From Vandammella animalimorsus (lineage in GTDB: Bacteria; Pseudomonadota; Gammaproteobacteria; Burkholderiales; Burkholderiaceae_C), in the NCBI RefSeq assembly GCF_002285265.1, contig NZ_NSJB01000009.1:29444-93443 (forward strand): a stretch of DNA of 64,000 nt, given 5' to 3'. Position numbers and translations under genes: made by a program. Numbering within the stretch: the first letter of the stretch is position 1; every line of letters begins with the position of its first letter. This document shows positions 39,133 through 48,417 of the stretch, one piece after another. The notes under the pieces are model-generated. The model saw only the letters and a program-made list of their open reading frames with translations, searched no databases and was not told the origin of the DNA.

Positions 39133-40740
39133 ATGAGCGCACCGCCCTCTTCCATCCCGCCTGAAAAGCCCAACGACTCGCCCTGGGTGCTGTTCGGCCT
39201 GGACCTGCGCACCATCGGCCGGGACTGGCTGCAGGCCATGAAGCAGTTGCACCGGCGCGCGCCGCTGCGCTGGTTCGAGCTGGAGCCCAGCTACCAGCTG
39301 CTGCGCGCCGATGGCAGCCTGGCCCGCTGGCAAGGCGGCCGCCTGCGCCCGCAGGAGCCGCAGCCGCCCTCGGGCGACCACGGCAGCCACGCGCCGCTGT
39401 GGGCCATCGAGCTGCCCGAGGCGCTGCTGCTGCGCCGCAGCCTGACGCTGCCGCAGCTGCCCGCGGCCCAGATCCGCCAGGCCGTGGCGCTGGACATCGT
39501 CAGCAGCAGCCCCTTCCCCGAGGACGAGCTCGTCTGGGGCTTTTGCGAGCGGCCCAGCGGCCAGCACGGCGGCGCCCGGCAGATCGAGGCGGCCTTTGGC
39601 GCGCGCCAGCACATCCAGCAATACCTGGACGGGCTGCGCCAGCGCCCGCCCGCCCAGGATGGCGCCGCGGCCTTGCCCGCCGCCTGGCCCCTGGAGCGCA
39701 GCGAGCTCTGGGCCTTCACGCCGCAGGGCGGCCAGCCCATCGTGCTGCAGGGCTTTGCCGAGGGCATTGCCCAGCAGGCCATCAACGCCCGGCGCCAGCG
39801 CACCTGGCTGGCCCTGCTGCTGGCTGCCGCGCTGCTGGCGGCCCTGGCCGTCACGCCCACCTTGCGGCTGCACAACCAGGCCATCGAGGCCAATCAGGCC
39901 TACCACGCGCTGCTGGCCCAGGCCAGCGGCCTGGACGGCGAGCGCACGGTGCTGATGAGCGCGCTGGAGAGCGCCACCCACATCCAGGCCCAGATGGCGC
40001 GGCGCGTCAACCCGGCAGAAGTCATCGAGCTGCTGAGCAAGCTGCTGCCCGACGACGTCTCGGCGCTGGAGCTCAAATGGGACGACGAGGCCATCGACCT
40101 GACCGCCGAGGCCGGCAACGCCGCCGCCATCATCCAGCTGCTGAGCGAACAGCCAGCCTTTGCCGAGGTGCGCACCACGCGCCCGGTGCAAGTCGTGCCA
40201 CGGGCCGACAAGGAGCGCTTCTCCGTACAAATGCGCCTGGCGCCCGGGGCGCTGAACACCGGCTACACGAGCGAGCCCCTGCCTGAGGCCACGCCGCCGG
40301 CAGCACCGGCTGAGCCAGCGGCTGCGCCCGCCCCCCAGCCCGATGCCGCAGCCGGCGCTGGCAGCACGGCCGCTGCGGCGCCCACCGCAACGCCGGCAGC
40401 GCCCCAGGCTGCCCAGGCCGCCCCGACCGACTCCGGCGCGACCCCGCCTGCGGCCAGCCGCAGCCCGCAAGGCCAAAGCGAGGTGGTGGCCCCAGGCGCC
40501 CAAGCCCCAGCCCCGGCGCTGGCCTTGCCTGGCGCCTCGCTGGGCAAACCCGTGCCGGCCAACATGCCCGGCGTTGGCCAGCCACAGGCCGCAGGCGGCA
40601 GCGCCGCGCCGCCGGTGGCCGAGCCTGCGCCCACGGCGCCAACCGATGGCAACGCCCCTGCCCAGGCAGAGGTCGAAGCGGAGACTGAAGCCGAGACCGA
40701 GGCCATGGACGAGCCCGCCCAAGGAGGACCCGCGCAGTGA
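39133..40740 (+). CDS. gspL: Type II secretion protein GspL with long disordered C-terminal tail
   Basis: A 535-residue GspL/PilN-like protein. A cytoplasmic region that would contact GspE (residues ~1-220), one membrane helix (TWLALLLAAALLAALAV, ~223-241), and a periplasmic ferredoxin-like domain (to ~385). About 150 residues of Ala/Pro-rich, finally acidic low-complexity sequence follow; family members usually end near residue 400. The ATG at 39133 is preferred over the upstream ATG at 39079, which adds a non-conserved stretch. It overlaps gspM. Confidence 0.85.
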   Translation: MSAPPSSIPPEKPNDSPWVLFGLDLRTIGRDWLQAMKQLHRRAPLRWFELEPSYQLLRADGSLARWQGGRLRPQEPQPPSGDHGSHAPLWAIELPEALLLRRSLTLPQLPAAQIRQAVALDIVSSSPFPEDELVWGFCERPSGQHGGARQIEAAFGARQHIQQYLDGLRQRPPAQDGAAALPAAWPLERSELWAFTPQGGQPIVLQGFAEGIAQQAINARRQRTWLALLLAAALLAALAVTPTLRLHNQAIEANQAYHALLAQASGLDGERTVLMSALESATHIQAQMARRVNPAEVIELLSKLLPDDVSALELKWDDEAIDLTAEAGNAAAIIQLLSEQPAFAEVRTTRPVQVVPRADKERFSVQMRLAPGALNTGYTSEPLPEATPPAAPAEPAAAPAPQPDAAAGAGSTAAAAPTATPAAPQAAQAAPTDSGATPPAASRSPQGQSEVVAPGAQAPAPALALPGASLGKPVPANMPGVGQPQAAGGSAAPPVAEPAPTAPTDGNAPAQAEVEAETEAETEAMDEPAQGGPAQ

Positions 40741-41321
40741 GCACCGCCCAACCCACCACCGCATTGGCGCAGCGCCGCCTCTCCAAGGACAGCCTGCTGC
40801 AATTGCTCACCGCCCTGCTGGTGCTGGCCGCGCTGCTCGCCGGCGGCGCCTATGTGGTGAAAAAGCACCTCTGGGCCCAGCAGACCCTGGCCGACATTGG
40901 CCCGCGCTACCAGCGCCTGCTGGGCATCACGCAATCCGAAGCGCAGATGCAGCAAGCCCTGCAGCGCAGCGCCCAGCTGCTGGACGCCTACACCTACCCG
41001 GCCGAGCGCGACACCGGCCAGATCGGCACCGACATCCAGCAAAAGCTGCGCGCAGCGTTCTCCGGCACGCAAATGGTCATCCAAAGCAGCCAGGTGCTGC
41101 CGGAGGAAGAGCAGGAAGGCCATCTGCTGGCCATCCCCGTGGAAGTGCGCATGGAAGGCAACCTGAAAAGCCTGCGCCAGGGGCTGGTGGCCCTCTCGGC
41201 CCAGCGGCCCACCATCCAGATCGCCTCCATCGCGCTGCAAGCCGGGCGCAAGCTCAGCCCGCACGAGCCCATCCAGCTCATTGTGCAAGCGCGCTTTTTC
41301 GTCTGGAGGCGCGCCGCATGA
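40737..41321 (+). CDS. gspM: Type II secretion protein GspM
   Basis: A 194-residue GspM, bitopic inner-membrane partner of GspL. One N-terminal helix (LLTALLVLAALLAGGAYVV) is followed by a coiled-coil part and a ferredoxin-like periplasmic domain (LAIPVEVRMEGNLKSLRQGL). The start is a GTG overlapping the gspL stop. It overlaps the next gene by four bases. Confidence 0.87.
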   Translation: MSTAQPTTALAQRRLSKDSLLQLLTALLVLAALLAGGAYVVKKHLWAQQTLADIGPRYQRLLGITQSEAQMQQALQRSAQLLDAYTYPAERDTGQIGTDIQQKLRAAFSGTQMVIQSSQVLPEEEQEGHLLAIPVEVRMEGNLKSLRQGLVALSAQRPTIQIASIALQAGRKLSPHEPIQLIVQARFFVWRRAA

Positions 41322-41941
41322 ACACACCTCGTTCTTCGATCGCGCTGCTCTGGCTGCTGAACTTGGCGCTGGCGCTGGCCCTGGCATTGGCCTGGCTGCT
41401 CTGGGGCCGCTCGCGCTGGACTGCGCCGCCGGCCATCGCGCCGGATTACACCTCGGCCCTGCAGGGCGCGGCATTGCCCGGCCAGCTGCAGCTGGCCGAT
41501 TACCCGACGATCACGCAAAAGCCGCTGTTCGAGCTTGAGCGCAAATGGCCTGATCCAGCGCCGCCGCCCCAGACTCCGCCCGCGCCGCCGCCAGAGCCCG
41601 AGCCGGCCCAGGCTTTCGATTCGGCCCGGCTGCTGGGCGTGTACGACCAGGACGGCCAAGGCGTGGTGATTGTGGAAATCGAGGGCAAGAGCCGGCGGCT
41701 GCGCCTGGGGCAAAGCCTGGAGGGCTGGACGCTCTCGGCCCTGGATGCCCGCTCGGCGCGCTTCACGCGTTCTGGTCAAAGCGCCAAGATACTGAGCATC
41801 GAGCGCCGCCGCCCGCCGGTCAAGGACCATGCCGCGCCGGGAGCAGCCCCCGCTGCGCTGCCAGGCACTGCCATCGGCAACCGGCGCCCGATCATCGCGC
41901 CCGTGCCCGCCGCCGCGCCGCGCCCCTTGCCGCCGCGTTGA
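41318..41941 (+). CDS. gspN: Type II secretion protein GspN (GspC-like)
   Basis: A 207-residue bitopic protein: helix SIALLWLLNLALALALALAW, a Pro-rich linker, and a small beta domain resembling the HR domain of GspC (DSARLLGVYDQDGQGVVIVE, RLRLGQSLEGWTLSALD). No separate gspC is in the operon, so this protein probably takes its role of linking inner-membrane components to the secretin. The tail is Ala/Pro-rich. The annotation as GspN or GspC is a matter of naming. Confidence 0.75.
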   Translation: MNTPRSSIALLWLLNLALALALALAWLLWGRSRWTAPPAIAPDYTSALQGAALPGQLQLADYPTITQKPLFELERKWPDPAPPPQTPPAPPPEPEPAQAFDSARLLGVYDQDGQGVVIVEIEGKSRRLRLGQSLEGWTLSALDARSARFTRSGQSAKILSIERRRPPVKDHAAPGAAPAALPGTAIGNRRPIIAPVPAAAPRPLPPR

Positions 41942-42114
41942 TGCTGCGTGCCTCCCCCTTGCACAAGCCAATGAATCGCCTCACTTCGTAACGAATTTTT
42001 CATGCCATTGAAGCCCGCTGCCTGCCTGGCGCGGTGGCCGACGCGCCCGCTGTAATACAGTGCCCCATTGCTCCAATGGATCCGATTGCATTTGATCGTC
42101 GCCGATTGCGCGCC

Positions 42115-44754
42115 ATGCCCATGTCCCGTTTGACTCCCGCCCCCCGTCCCCAGGGCCCAGGCCGCCAGCCGCTGACTGCGCGCTGGGTCTGGACCTGCCT
42201 GGCCGTTGCCGCCAGCCAGTTCGCCTGCAGCCACCTGCAGCCGCTGGCCGACAGCGCCTCCGACCAGGCCAGCGCCTCTGCCAGTACCGCCGCCAGCGCC
42301 GCCGCGCAGGGCAATTCCGAAGAAGTGCAGGCCTGGCAAGGCACGACCCTGGCCGTCTCGGGAGAGCCGCCCAGGCCCAATCCCCGCATCGAGGGCCGCG
42401 CCGCCAGCGGGCAGGACGAGGGCCCGCCCGAGCCGCAGATCCGCATCTACGAAGGCGAGGGCGTGACCCTCAACCCGCCCAAGCGCGCCGTGGCGCTGAC
42501 CGGCCAGGCCGGCGAGTTCAACTTCGAGGAAGCGCCCATCACCGAGGTGGTGCACGTCATGATGGGCGAGATCCTCAAGGCCGACTACGTGCTGCACCAG
42601 CCCATTGGCGGCACCTTGACGCTCTCGACCCGCAAGGCCGTCTCCAAGGACACGGCCATGTCCCTGCTGGAGACCGCGCTGCTGGCCAACGGCCTGCTGA
42701 TCGCGCAGGACAGCCGCGGCTTCTACCACATCGGCCCGCCCGAGGCGCTGCGCGGCATCGTGCCCGCGCCGCGCATGGCCGGCACCGGCTACGGCCCGCT
42801 GCCGCCAGGCTATGGCATCGTGCTGATGCCGCTGGAATACATCGGCGCGGCCGAGATGGCCGAAATCCTCAAGCCCGTCATGGGCGACAGCTCGCTGCTA
42901 CGCGTGGACACCATCCGCAACCTGCTGGTGCTGGCCGGCACCCGGCCACAGGCCGAGGGCTGGATGGAGCTGGCGCGCACCTTCGACGTGAACCTGCTCA
43001 AGGGCATGTCGGTGGGCATCTTCCCGCTCAAGTACGCCTCGGTGGCCGACGTGCAGGCGGCCATGCAGGTGCTGGCCGGCGAGACGCCCGGCGGCAGCGC
43101 CGGTGCAGCGACCGCCGCGCCTGGGCAGCAAAACCTCTCGCCGCAGCAGCGCGCCGCCCAGCTGCGCGCGCAGCAGCAGGCCGCGCAGGGCCGCCAGGCA
43201 CAGCCGGGCGGCCAGCAGCAGGCGGCCACGCCCATTGCCGCGCAGGTGCTGCCGGTGCTGGGCTCGCTGCGCATCGTGCCGCTGGAGCGGCTCAACAGCA
43301 TCATGGTCATCACGCCGCGCGCGCAGTATCTGGAGCAGGTCAAGACCTGGATCGAGCGCCTGGACCAGCCCAATGACAGCGTGGAGCCGCAGCTGTTCGT
43401 CTACGGCGTCAAGAACGGCTCGGCCGCGCACCTGGCCCAGGTGCTGGGCGGCATCTTCGGCGGCACGCCCTCGGCCGGCGGCGCCGTCGCCAACAGCGGC
43501 GTGGCCCCTGGCCTGAGCCAGGCCAGCACGCAGACCACCGGCTTTGCCAATGCCAACACCGGCAGCCGCTTTGGCGCCGGCGCGGGCCTGGGGGGCAACA
43601 ATCGCCTCAGCGCCGGCGGCCTGGGCAGCAACCAGCCAGCGGTCAACACCGCCCCGGTGGCCATGGATCTGGGCGCGGCGCGCGTCATCGCCGACCCGCT
43701 CAACAACGCCATCCTGGTCTGGGGCACGCGCCAGGAGTACGAAAAGATCGAGGCCACGCTCAAGCGCCTGGACAAGCAGCCCGTGCAGGTGCTGCTGGAG
43801 GCCAGCATCATCGAGGTCACGCTCACCAAGGAGCTGGAGTACGGCCTGCGCTGGGCCTTCAACGGCAACCTGGGCAGTGGCTTCCGTGGCACGGGCGGCT
43901 CGCCCACGCTGCAAGGCATTACCCCGCCGACCGACAACGCGCTGGACATCGGCCGCTTTGCCGCCGGCGGCACTGGCAATGCCTTTACCTATGCGCTCAC
44001 GCGCGGCAACCGTGTCAATGCGCTGCTGCAAATGCTGGCCAAGCGCAACCTGGCCAAGATGCTCTCCAGCCCCTCGCTGCTGGTGCTGGACAACCACACA
44101 GCCAGCATTCTGGTGGGCGATCAGATCCCGATCGCCACCAGTTCGCTGACCACGCCCTCGGGCACGAACAACACCCAGAACGTCTCGCGCACCTACCAGT
44201 ACCGCGACACCGGCGTGTCGCTGCAGGTCACGCCCTCGGTCAACGCGGGCGACATCGTGACGCTGGACGTGAACCAGGAAGTCACCAACCTGCTCTCGGC
44301 CGGCAGCGGCGACGACACCAACCCCAGCTTCGTGCAACGCCAGATCTCCAGCAAAGTGGCCGTGCGCTCGGGCGAGCCCATCGTGTTGGGCGGCCTGATC
44401 CGGGAAAATACCCGCAACGGCAACGACGGCATCCCCGGCCTGGTCGACATCCCGGTGGCGCGCCATGCCTTTGGCGCCACCAACCAGCGCAATGAGCGCA
44501 CCGAGCTGCTGGTCATCATCACGCCGACGGTGATCCGCTCCAGCGACGAGCTGCGCGATGCCGGCAACGAACTGCGCGACCGCATGCAGGATTTGCTGCG
44601 CACCCGCGTCGAGGAAATCAAGCGCGGCGGCCCGGTGCTGCCCGGCGAGGAAGACCTGGCCGATCTGGTCAAGCCCTTGACGCAGGCCACGCTGCCGCCC
44701 GCCGCCGAGCTGCCCGCCACGGGCCAGGATTCGGCCCGCCCTTCCAACCCATAA
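42115..44754 (+). CDS. gspD: Type II secretion outer-membrane secretin GspD
   Basis: An 879-residue secretin. The N-terminus is a signal with a possible lipobox (SQFAC, Cys38). The N0 domain (FNFEEAPITEVVHVMMGEIL) is followed by N1, N2 and N3 (FPLKYASVADVQAAMQVLAG, FVYGVKNGSAAHLAQVLGGI, RVIADPLNNAILVWGTRQEY) and the C-terminal beta-barrel domain (VLLEASIIEVTLTKELEYGL, GGLIRENTRNGNDGIPGLVD). Two long Gln- or Gly/Ala-rich insertions separate N1/N2 and N2/N3. Start choices at 42034, 42076 and 42115 exist; 42115 leaves a normal n-region. A 173-base gap separates it from gspN, and a palindrome CCATTG-CTC-CAATGG sits at about 42064. Confidence 0.93.
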   Translation: MPMSRLTPAPRPQGPGRQPLTARWVWTCLAVAASQFACSHLQPLADSASDQASASASTAASAAAQGNSEEVQAWQGTTLAVSGEPPRPNPRIEGRAASGQDEGPPEPQIRIYEGEGVTLNPPKRAVALTGQAGEFNFEEAPITEVVHVMMGEILKADYVLHQPIGGTLTLSTRKAVSKDTAMSLLETALLANGLLIAQDSRGFYHIGPPEALRGIVPAPRMAGTGYGPLPPGYGIVLMPLEYIGAAEMAEILKPVMGDSSLLRVDTIRNLLVLAGTRPQAEGWMELARTFDVNLLKGMSVGIFPLKYASVADVQAAMQVLAGETPGGSAGAATAAPGQQNLSPQQRAAQLRAQQQAAQGRQAQPGGQQQAATPIAAQVLPVLGSLRIVPLERLNSIMVITPRAQYLEQVKTWIERLDQPNDSVEPQLFVYGVKNGSAAHLAQVLGGIFGGTPSAGGAVANSGVAPGLSQASTQTTGFANANTGSRFGAGAGLGGNNRLSAGGLGSNQPAVNTAPVAMDLGAARVIADPLNNAILVWGTRQEYEKIEATLKRLDKQPVQVLLEASIIEVTLTKELEYGLRWAFNGNLGSGFRGTGGSPTLQGITPPTDNALDIGRFAAGGTGNAFTYALTRGNRVNALLQMLAKRNLAKMLSSPSLLVLDNHTASILVGDQIPIATSSLTTPSGTNNTQNVSRTYQYRDTGVSLQVTPSVNAGDIVTLDVNQEVTNLLSAGSGDDTNPSFVQRQISSKVAVRSGEPIVLGGLIRENTRNGNDGIPGLVDIPVARHAFGATNQRNERTELLVIITPTVIRSSDELRDAGNELRDRMQDLLRTRVEEIKRGGPVLPGEEDLADLVKPLTQATLPPAAELPATGQDSARPSNP

Positions 44755-44818
44755 ACTTGGCCCTGTTCACACCATGCAAGAAGATCGCGTGAACAGGCCC
44801 TACCACGGAGAACAGTCC

Positions 44819-45283
44819 ATGCCACACACCAGCCGCCACCCCGCCCGCCTTCGCCCCAGCCGCCGCGCCGCCTGGGCCGCTGCACTGTGCTCGGCCGCCG
44901 CACTGCTGGCCGCCTGCAATATCCAGAAAGCCGACAACCGCCCGCCCGAGGAGATCATCAGCGAGCGCGCCGCCGCCCGCTGGCAGGCCATGATGAACCG
45001 CGAGTACGCCAAGGCCTACGAATACGTGGCCCCCAGCGTGCGCAGCGTCATGTCGCTGGATGGCTACAAGCGCCGCTACAACATCCTCAGCGACCAGCAT
45101 CCCTCGTCCTGGAAAAAGGCCGAGGTGCGCGGTGTGAGCTGCGACAGCAGCGATGCCTGCACCGCCAAGGTCTATCTGGAAACCCAGATCCACGTGCCCA
45201 AGTTCCAGGGCATGCGCGCCACGGCGGAAACCGAGGAGCGCTGGATCCTGCAGGACGGCCAGTGGTGGGTGCACCTGCGCTGA
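44819..45283 (+). CDS. Putative lipoprotein
   Basis: A 154-residue protein with a lipoprotein signal (lipobox LLAAC, Cys33) and a twin-Arg n-region. The mature part begins NIQKADNRPPEEIISERAAA and continues with a NTF2-like pattern (ARWQAMMNREYAKAYEYVAP) and two cysteines (CDSSDAC). The ATG at 44819 has GGAG nine bases upstream; an earlier ATG at 44774 would hide the signal. It follows gspD by 64 bases and could be co-transcribed. A role in secretion is possible but unproven. Confidence 0.75.
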   Translation: MPHTSRHPARLRPSRRAAWAAALCSAAALLAACNIQKADNRPPEEIISERAAARWQAMMNREYAKAYEYVAPSVRSVMSLDGYKRRYNILSDQHPSSWKKAEVRGVSCDSSDACTAKVYLETQIHVPKFQGMRATAETEERWILQDGQWWVHLR

Positions 45284-45313
45284 TCGTTGATCGCGCACCC
45301 TCAACCCCGCGCA

Positions 45314-45362
45314 CAAAAAAACGCCAGGCCTTGTCCGATGCGGCAAGGCCTGGCGTTTTTTT
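45314..45362. terminator. Strong bidirectional terminator between convergent genes
   Basis: A perfect stem of about 18 bp (AAAAACGCCAGGCCTTG with its complement) around a 10-base loop, with a T-run on each strand. It ends the gsp/lipoprotein transcript on the plus strand and the M20 peptidase transcript on the minus strand. Confidence 0.9.
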
Positions 45363-45412
45363 GATGGTCTCGGCCTGAGCTGCGCGCACCGTTCAGCAAC
45401 GCAGTATTGCCA

Positions 45413-46909
45413 TTACCCCTGCGGCGGCTCGGCCTGCGCCTGTGCGCCCGGCATGCTGGCAATGACCTGGGCCACGGCCGCCGTCAGACGTTTGGCATAC
45501 GGCACGTGCAGGAACTCATTGGGGCCGTGGGCATTGCTCTTGGGGCCCAGCACCCCGCAGACCATCATCTGCGCCGTGGGAAAGCCCTGCGAGAGCAGGC
45601 CCATCAGCGGAATGGTGCCCCCCTGGCCGATGTAGCCGCATGGCGCGCCAAAGTGCGCCTGGCTGGCCGCATCCAGCGCCTGGCGGAACCAGTCGTCCAT
45701 GGCCGGGGCATTCCAGCCATTGCTGCCGTGCACGTTCTCCCAGGTCACGCGCGCCTGGTAAGGCGCGTTGTCTTCCAGCAAGGCCTTCATCTGCTGCACG
45801 CAGGCGGCGGCATCCACCAGCGGCGGGATGCGGATGCTGAGCTTGAAGGCCGTGTGCGGGCGCAGCACATTGCCCGCGCTCTCCAGCGGCGGCATGCCAT
45901 CCACGCCGGTCACGCTCAGCGTGGGCCGCCAGGTGCGCTTGAGCAGCGCCTGCACCGGATCGGTGGTCGTGGGCAGGGCGAACAGCGTGGCGCCGCCGCA
46001 GTCGTAGTGCGCCCAGGGAAAGCGCGCATAGGCCTGCTCGCCCAAAATCGCAGCCGCGTCGCGTGCCTGCTGCAGCCGCTCGGGCGGCACTTCACAGTGG
46101 AAGACCTCGGGCAGCAGACGCCCGCTGGCGCTGTCTTCCAGACGGTCGAGCACCTGGCGCATGATGCGAAACGACGAGGGCACCACGCCCGAGGCATCGC
46201 CCGAATGCACGCCTTCGGTGAGGATTTCAACCTTGAGCGTGCCGGTGATGTTGCCGCGCAGGCTGGTGGTCAGCCACAGCTGGTCGTAATTGCCCGCGCC
46301 CGAGTCCAGGCAAACCACCAGGCCCACGTCGCCCATGCGCGGCTTGAGCGCATCGATGTAGGGCAGCAGATCGACCGAGCCGCTTTCCTCGGAGGTCTCG
46401 ATCAGGCCAACGATGCGCGGGTGCGACAGCTGCTGGCGCTTGAGCTCCTGCACAGCGGCAATGCTGGCGTAAACGGCATAGCCATCGTCAGCGCCGCCGC
46501 GGCCATAAAGCCGGCCTTGCTCGTACTTGGGGGTCCACGGCCCCAGGTCGCTGCGCCAGCCGGAGAACTCGGGCTGCTTGTCCAGATGGCCGTACATCAG
46601 CACCGTCTTGCCAGGCGCGCTGCCGCCGCTGGCGGCGATGTCGAAGAACAGCACCGGCGTGCGCCCGGGCAGGCGCACGATCTCCAGCTGCAGGCCGGGC
46701 ACTTGCTGTGCCAGTACCCAATCGGCCGCATCCTGCACCACCTTGTCCAGCAGGCCGTGCGCGGCCCAGTCCGGATCGAACATGGGCGACTTGGCCGGCA
46801 CGGCAATGTAGTCCTGCAAGCGCTGCAAAATGTCCTCATCCCATTGGCGGCCAATGTGCGCCAGGGCCTGTTCGGGCTGCAGAGTACGGGTAGAGATGAA
46901 AGTGCTCAT
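45413..46909 (-). CDS. M20 family metallopeptidase
   Basis: A 498-residue zinc peptidase of the M20 clan (carnosinase/Dug1-like). Metal-site motifs are VLMYGHLDKQPEFSGW (residues ~100-115), the bridging aspartate in GRGGADDGYA, and the catalytic Glu in ETSEESGSVDLLPYI. The dimerisation domain sits in the middle and GQGGTIPLMG near the C-terminus. It is predicted cytoplasmic and to cleave dipeptides. The start is the ATG giving MSTFISTRTLQPEQAL; the frame is open further upstream without conservation. Confidence 0.88.
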   Translation of the reverse strand: MSTFISTRTLQPEQALAHIGRQWDEDILQRLQDYIAVPAKSPMFDPDWAAHGLLDKVVQDAADWVLAQQVPGLQLEIVRLPGRTPVLFFDIAASGGSAPGKTVLMYGHLDKQPEFSGWRSDLGPWTPKYEQGRLYGRGGADDGYAVYASIAAVQELKRQQLSHPRIVGLIETSEESGSVDLLPYIDALKPRMGDVGLVVCLDSGAGNYDQLWLTTSLRGNITGTLKVEILTEGVHSGDASGVVPSSFRIMRQVLDRLEDSASGRLLPEVFHCEVPPERLQQARDAAAILGEQAYARFPWAHYDCGGATLFALPTTTDPVQALLKRTWRPTLSVTGVDGMPPLESAGNVLRPHTAFKLSIRIPPLVDAAACVQQMKALLEDNAPYQARVTWENVHGSNGWNAPAMDDWFRQALDAASQAHFGAPCGYIGQGGTIPLMGLLSQGFPTAQMMVCGVLGPKSNAHGPNEFLHVPYAKRLTAAVAQVIASMPGAQAQAEPPQG

Positions 46910-47008
46910 GAGTGTGCCAACGGAGCAAAACGGGGGATGCGTCAATCTCAGCAGAGGCCGCCCAGCCAGCGCGCCCCGCTGGCTGAGTGGAACGGGCCAA
47001 GAGCCCTT

Positions 47009-47482
47009 TCAGCGCCAGCGGCTCAGGGCGCGCAGCGGGCGCTCCATGCGCTCGACCATGCGCCAGCCGCGCCAGACCAGTGGGCCCATCCACAGCAGCG
47101 AGCGCAGCAGCTTGCGCGGGCCCAGCACCAGGGCGCTGCCCAGGGCCAGCCCCACGGAGATGGGGTGGCGCAGCGCAAAATCGCGCCCAGCCAGCCACAG
47201 CGGGTTGGCGCCGACGGTATGCGCCGCCGCACGCGCCCAATGCCTGGGCTGGGCCGGCTCGGCAGCCAGCGCCGCCTCACTGGCTGCCAGGCGCGTGCGC
47301 GCCGCCAGCGCATGCCTTGGCGACTGCGCGGCGTGCAGACGCAGGCGCTGGCGTTGCTGGGCAATGCGCTGCAATACCAGCGCCTCCTCTGGCTGCACCG
47401 AAGCGCCAGCGTGTTTCAAGAGGGCCGCCACGTCGCGCAGTGCGTCTTCGTCGTCGCGGCCTGGTATGCGGTGGGCATTCAT
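47009..47482 (-). CDS. Small membrane-associated protein of unknown function (YqjK-like position)
   Basis: A 157-residue protein. The N-terminal half is a helical, charged Ala/Arg-rich segment (DEDALRDVAALLKHAG); the C-terminal half has one or two short hydrophobic stretches (HPISVGLALGSALVLGP) around basic residues. It overlaps the upstream phage-holin-like gene by four bases and occupies the position of yqjK in the E. coli yqjC-D-E-K operon. No known domain is obvious. Confidence 0.65.
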   Translation of the reverse strand: MNAHRIPGRDDEDALRDVAALLKHAGASVQPEEALVLQRIAQQRQRLRLHAAQSPRHALAARTRLAASEAALAAEPAQPRHWARAAAHTVGANPLWLAGRDFALRHPISVGLALGSALVLGPRKLLRSLLWMGPLVWRGWRMVERMERPLRALSRWR

Positions 47483-47874
47483 AAACGCTCCTTCATTGCG
47501 CGAAAGTCCTGCGCCAACACCGTGCGCGTCAGCACAAAGGGCCTGGCCATGCGCTTTTTCATCAAGACGATGACCAGCAGGGCCAGCAGCAGCAGCCCGC
47601 CCCAGGCGCCGCCCAGCGCCCACAGGGCCGTATGCCACTGCGGGCTTTGCCAGTAGGCCAGCATCACAGCCAATGAGCCCACGATCAAGGCCCCGAACAA
47701 GAACATCAGCAGCAAGGCCACGGCAATGGCCATGCCCACCAGGCCCGTCCATTGCTTGCGCCATTCGAGCTGCGCCAGATCCAAGCGGTCGGCCACGGCC
47801 AGGCCGCCCTCATCGAGCCAGTAGCGCGCCGACTCGCGCAGGCGCTCAACACCCAGCCATCTTTGCCAATTCAT
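47479..47874 (-). CDS. YqjE/phage-holin-family membrane protein
   Basis: A 131-residue inner-membrane protein with two long helices (TGLVGMAIAVALLLMFLFGA and ALWALGGAWGGLLLLALLVI), matching the YqjE/putative Actinobacterial Holin-X family. A basic C-terminal segment follows. The ATG at 47874 (MNWQRWLGV) is preferred over 47898. In E. coli such proteins are encoded with the ribosome-associated membrane protein YqjD, as here. A real holin role is unlikely. Confidence 0.8.
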   Translation of the reverse strand: MNWQRWLGVERLRESARYWLDEGGLAVADRLDLAQLEWRKQWTGLVGMAIAVALLLMFLFGALIVGSLAVMLAYWQSPQWHTALWALGGAWGGLLLLALLVIVLMKKRMARPFVLTRTVLAQDFRAMKERL

Positions 47875-47898
47875 TGCCCAGCCTTTCTTCAAAAACAA

Positions 47899-47921
47899 GA
47901 AGCCAGCCTGCGGCTGGCTTC
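47899..47921 (-). terminator. Intra-operon hairpin with T-rich tail
   Basis: A perfect 10-bp stem (GAAGCCAGCC / GGCTGGCTTC) with a 3-base loop, followed on the minus strand by TTGTTTTTG. It lies between the DUF883-like gene and the YqjE-like gene and should act as a partial terminator. Confidence 0.65.
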
Positions 47922-47998
47922 GGTTGCGGTCTGCGGATGCCGACCGCGAAGAGCTTGTTCAAGCCTTTGCAAAAGCCTTGCAGCGCAGGCGCAAGAGG

Positions 47999-48298
47999 TT
48001 AACGGCGGCCCAGCAAAAAGCCCAGCACCACACCCACGGCCACGGCCGCGCCGGCCACATGCCAGGGCTCGTCGTGGGCGTAGCGGTTGGCGGCATCGGC
48101 GCCGTCGCGTGCGCGGCTGGCCGCTTCCTGGGCCGTGCGCACCGTGGCCTCGCGCAGGCGGTGGTAGCCATCGTCGAATTTTTCGCGCAGCTGGCGGATT
48201 TGCGGCACATCGTCCAGATCGCGGCTGGCGATCACGTCGCGCAGTTCAGCCACCAGGCGCTCGAAGTCATCGCGGGGTTGCTTGGAGAAAATTCCCAT
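47999..48298 (-). CDS. DUF883 (ElaB/YqjD-like) membrane-anchored protein
   Basis: A 99-residue protein. A helical N-terminal part (DFERLVAELRDVIASRDLDD) is followed by a C-terminal glycine-rich membrane segment (HVAGAAVAVGVVLGFLLGRR), the signature of ElaB/YqjD/YgaM. Such proteins bind ribosomes and anchor them at the inner membrane in stationary phase in E. coli. The ATG at 48298 is preceded by GAAAGG. It leads a three-gene run with the YqjE-like and YqjK-like genes. Confidence 0.85.
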   Translation of the reverse strand: MGIFSKQPRDDFERLVAELRDVIASRDLDDVPQIRQLREKFDDGYHRLREATVRTAQEAASRARDGADAANRYAHDEPWHVAGAAVAVGVVLGFLLGRR

Positions 48299-48417
48299 CT
48301 CTGAACCTTTCTTTTCTGTGGGTTGCGCACTTACAGGCCTGCAAGCGCAAAACAAGGGCCGGCCATCTTAACAAGCGCTGTTTTCCGCAGGGCTGCGTAA
48401 GGTTTTCGGCGCCGGCG

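Noticed and set aside
45407..47656. 749-codon plus-strand open frame opposite the M20 peptidase
   Set aside because: It is the antisense shadow of conserved M20 motifs and two small membrane-protein genes, and has no protein-like features.
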